Part shown: in pieces, positions 24,283 to 26,040 of the stretch
Numbering within the stretch: position 1 is the stretch's first letter
Layout: the number at the start of each line of letters is the position of its first letter
NCBI GenBank assembly: GCA_910584955.1
Contig: CAJUDC010000017.1
Location: 1 to 26,040 of the forward strand
DNA: 26,040 bases
Source of the DNA: an uncultured Paraprevotella sp.
GTDB taxonomy: Bacteria; Bacteroidota; Bacteroidia; Bacteroidales; Bacteroidaceae
Direction: 5' to 3'
Position numbers and translations under genes: made by a program
The notes under the pieces: model-generated
Seen by the model: only the letters and a program-made list of their open reading frames with translations
Told to the model about the DNA's origin: nothing
The model's database searches: none

Positions 24283-24313
24283 CAAAATTAAGCATTTATT
24301 CGATAGTTCCCAA
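24283..24313 (-). promoter_or_regulatory. Predicted minus-strand promoter in the gene-poor stretch
   Basis: On the minus strand TTG (24313-24311) is followed, 20 bases later, by TAATTTTG (24290-24283), an exact -7 box with near-ideal spacing. The start point would be near 24276. Downstream lie a structured stretch, no clear gene, and then the terminator-like element at 23840-23934, so the transcript could be a ~435-nt RNA or a long leader of the CXXX operon. Confidence 0.45.
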
Positions 24314-24487
24314 GGTAAATTAAGAAAAATAAATATTAGTAGCTCAAAAACATTGTTTGGGATTTTCCGGTAGGTTCAACAATGGAAGTTTAAGGCGGAT
24401 GTATGTACGGATGGGAATCGGCGTGGGGATTTCGGTATGACTTTGTCCTTAGTGTAAGTAAGCCATATTTGAACTGCTGCAATCCTT

Positions 24488-24527
24488 AGGATAAGCACAA
24501 CTTATCCTTATCTTAGGAAAACTAAGA
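24488..24527. repeat. Two small tandem hairpins
   Basis: AGGATAAG (24488-24495) pairs with CTTATCCT (24501-24508), and TCTTAG (24511-24516) pairs with CTAAGA (24522-24527), each with a 5-base loop. A T5 run comes ten bases later on the plus strand. A terminator role is possible but weak, and no plus-strand gene ends here. Confidence 0.45.
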
Positions 24528-24622
24528 TACTGACAGTTTTTCCTATTCCTATTTTAAGAAAGAAGTATGTTTATGGCAGGCACTGGTTCCTCGTACATGG
24601 GCAGCCGTTCACGGCCGTTCTC

Positions 24623-24853
24623 TCATGAGATATTGCCCTTTCTTTCGGGAAAAAGGTCCGCATGTACGGGACAGGAATGATAGCAGGCGAGGCAGTCTGC
24701 GCACCGACCGTTCTACGTCGGCCTGTTTCGGTCATCGATGACGATATTCTTCATAGGACAAGCGCGCACGCACTTTCCGCAACGCGTGCAGTCTGGTGAT
24801 GTACGGAAGTGGCGGTCGCCTGTCAGAAAAATTCCGTTATCATCCTTACTACT
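24623..24853 (-). pseudogene. Broken 4Fe-4S ferredoxin-domain gene (EFR1-type) with an internal stop
   Basis: The minus-strand frame from 24853 reads through DRHFRTSPDCTRCGKC, then VRACPMKNIVIDD, a CxxCxxCxxxCP 4Fe-4S motif. It then meets TAG at 24715-24713 and continues as NGRCADCLACYHSCPVHAD, a second CxxCxxCxxxCP motif. The double cluster with a short spacer matches the C-terminal ferredoxin part of EFR1-type flavodoxin/ferredoxin fusion proteins. In that family a Trp often precedes this second motif (P-x-W), so TGG to TAG is a likely nonsense change. The 5' end is missing: an in-frame stop lies just upstream and there is no start codon, so the flavodoxin half is gone. The gene is not functional as written. 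Confidence 0.75.
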
Positions 24854-24950
24854 TTATTTTCTTATGCCTTCAGTTCTGTTGTTTTCATACGTCTTATGAT
24901 TTCGGGCGGTGTCGGCACAATTGGATTGTTTTTAATTGATAGCCTCATGA

Positions 24951-26003
24951 TTAATTTTTCAAGCATCCGATAGGCACAACATATACTCCATCTGTACGTC
25001 TGTACGCAAAATCGCCTACACCTGTCAACACCATACAAAAAGCAGGGGCTTTCATTCGCGAAGTGTCTATGATGTTTGAAAGTGCTGTCAGTGTTTTTGC
25101 GCCGTCTTCAATCAACTTTTCTCCACCCAGTTTTATTTCGATAAGACCATACGAACCGTTGCGCAAATGTACCACGGCATCGCATTCCAAACCGTTCTTG
25201 TCTCTATAATGATAGACAGTACCGTCCAAAGCGTCGGCATAAACCCGAAGATCTCGAATGCACATTGTTTCAAAAAATAGTCCGAATGTATTCAAGTCGT
25301 TCATCAAGTCATTCGGACCAAGGCCAAGAGCAGCCACGCCAATCGAAGGATCGACATAGTACCTTGTATCCGATGTACGGACAGCTGTTTTACTCCTCAA
25401 GTTAGGATTCCATGCCGGCATATTCTCAATTACAAATATTTTCCGCAAAGCAGTAAGGTATGAATCTATCGTTTCATCACTGACATTCTCTGGTTCATTT
25501 GTTGATATGTCGGCAAGGATTGTAGCGATACTTGCTTGAGAGCCTTGATGTCTGGCATAAGAACGCATAATTCTCTTTGCTCGCTCTGCATCACGTTTTA
25601 TATTGTCAACCCGTGATATATCGCTATTCGTAATAGCCTTATAATATTCTGTCGCTTGCAATAGTGCCGCCTTTTCTGTTTTCTTTAGCAAAGCCTTAGG
25701 CCACCCTCCACGGCAAACGACAAATGCGAGCATCGGCAATGTAAGTTTATTCAAGGCTCCTATTTTATCCGGCATAAGAAATAAATCCGATAGGCTTATC
25801 TCACCCGTAGAGTCTCCAGATTCCCATAAACTCATAGGACGCATAGTAAGCCATCCATATCTTCCAGTACCTGTGTGATGAATATCTTTGGCTTCAGCAG
25901 GCACCGCAGACCCCGTGAGCATAAATTGTCCATCCTTGTCTCTATGGTCTACCTCAAATCGGATGGCATCCCAAAATTGAGGTACTTCCGGTTCAGTAGC
26001 AAA
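24951..26003 (-). pseudogene. 5'-truncated ATPase of the AAA-DUF4143 type
   Basis: The open frame runs from 26003 to 24951. It starts inside a conserved segment, VPQFWDAIRFEVD, followed by QFMLTGSAVPAE, which normally comes after the P-loop and Walker B part of these ATPases. The rest matches DUF4143 proteins: RGGWPKALL, SYLTALRKIFVIENMPAWNP, RYYVDPSIGVAALGL, and the nuclease-like core GLECDAVVH with LIEIKLGG. The N-terminal P-loop domain is absent. In frame upstream is a TGA at 26006-26004, and the codons before it (FRIANLYAYPH) do not look like this family. The first ATG (25922) lies mid-domain. It is probably a remnant, although the window edge prevents seeing the full upstream part. These ATPases are common in mobile and accessory regions. 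Confidence 0.72.
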
Positions 26004-26040
26004 TCAGTGGGGATAAGCATACAAGTTGGCAATACGGAAA

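Larger units (their letters stand above)
23941..24622. other. Gene-poor stretch with no supported coding region
   Basis: I see no credible gene here: two short plus-strand frames (about 68 codons each) lack homology I can recognise. Visible elements include a 7-bp hairpin CATACCT/AGGTATG at 23972-23992. A possible structured region on the minus strand lies at 24145-24257, where GCGGA and TCCGC enclose two small CTCC/GGAG hairpins. A promoter-like box and tandem hairpins are listed separately. The mixture of GC-rich and AT-rich patches suggests remnants of accessory DNA. Confidence 0.5.

Noticed and set aside
23849..24373. Two short plus-strand frames (23849-24055 and 24170-24373)
   Set aside because: They are about 68 codons each with no recognisable family and composition unlike a membrane or soluble domain. 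They lie over a structured region likely read on the other strand.

Overview
The window looks like a chromosomal segment from a Bacteroidales bacterium (Bacteroides, Parabacteroides or a close relative). The evidence is the housekeeping gene families, Bacteroidetes-type promoter boxes (TAnnTTTG), few clear Shine-Dalgarno sites, and a two-gene TatA/TatC export system. I cannot name a species.

Bases 1-5281 (minus strand) read as one operon: a flavin reductase-like protein, leucyl-tRNA synthetase (leuS), two tandem YitT-type membrane proteins, and the first codons of an RdgB/HAM1 nucleotide pyrophosphatase that runs off the left edge. Bases 5282-5995 hold no protein gene. They contain a nested inverted repeat, then a promoter, a structured stretch and a strong terminator that together look like a ~250-nt small RNA. 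A type II restriction-modification pair (5996-7881) follows, with mutS (7906-10521) and a secreted alpha/beta-hydrolase.

Bases 11915-19137 are core genes: lgt and ychF (minus), polA (minus), a polyprenyl diphosphate synthase (plus) and dinB (minus), separated by recognisable hairpins and terminators.

The most interesting part is 19285-23770 (minus). It appears to be a single seven-gene operon for a modified peptide: an outer-membrane barrel-like protein, a 113-aa precursor with 14 perfect CXXX repeats, a radical SAM/SPASM enzyme, a second SPASM-like protein lacking the radical SAM cysteines, a small 90-aa accessory protein, then tatA and tatC. The precursor carries a twin-arginine motif and a lipobox. 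The inferred scheme is cytoplasmic modification, Tat export of the folded or cross-linked product, lipid anchoring, and a possible outer-membrane partner.

From about 23771 to 26040 the sequence is accessory and decayed. It holds a structured, terminator-like minus-strand element, a broken 4Fe-4S ferredoxin-domain gene and a 5'-truncated DUF4143-type ATPase gene.
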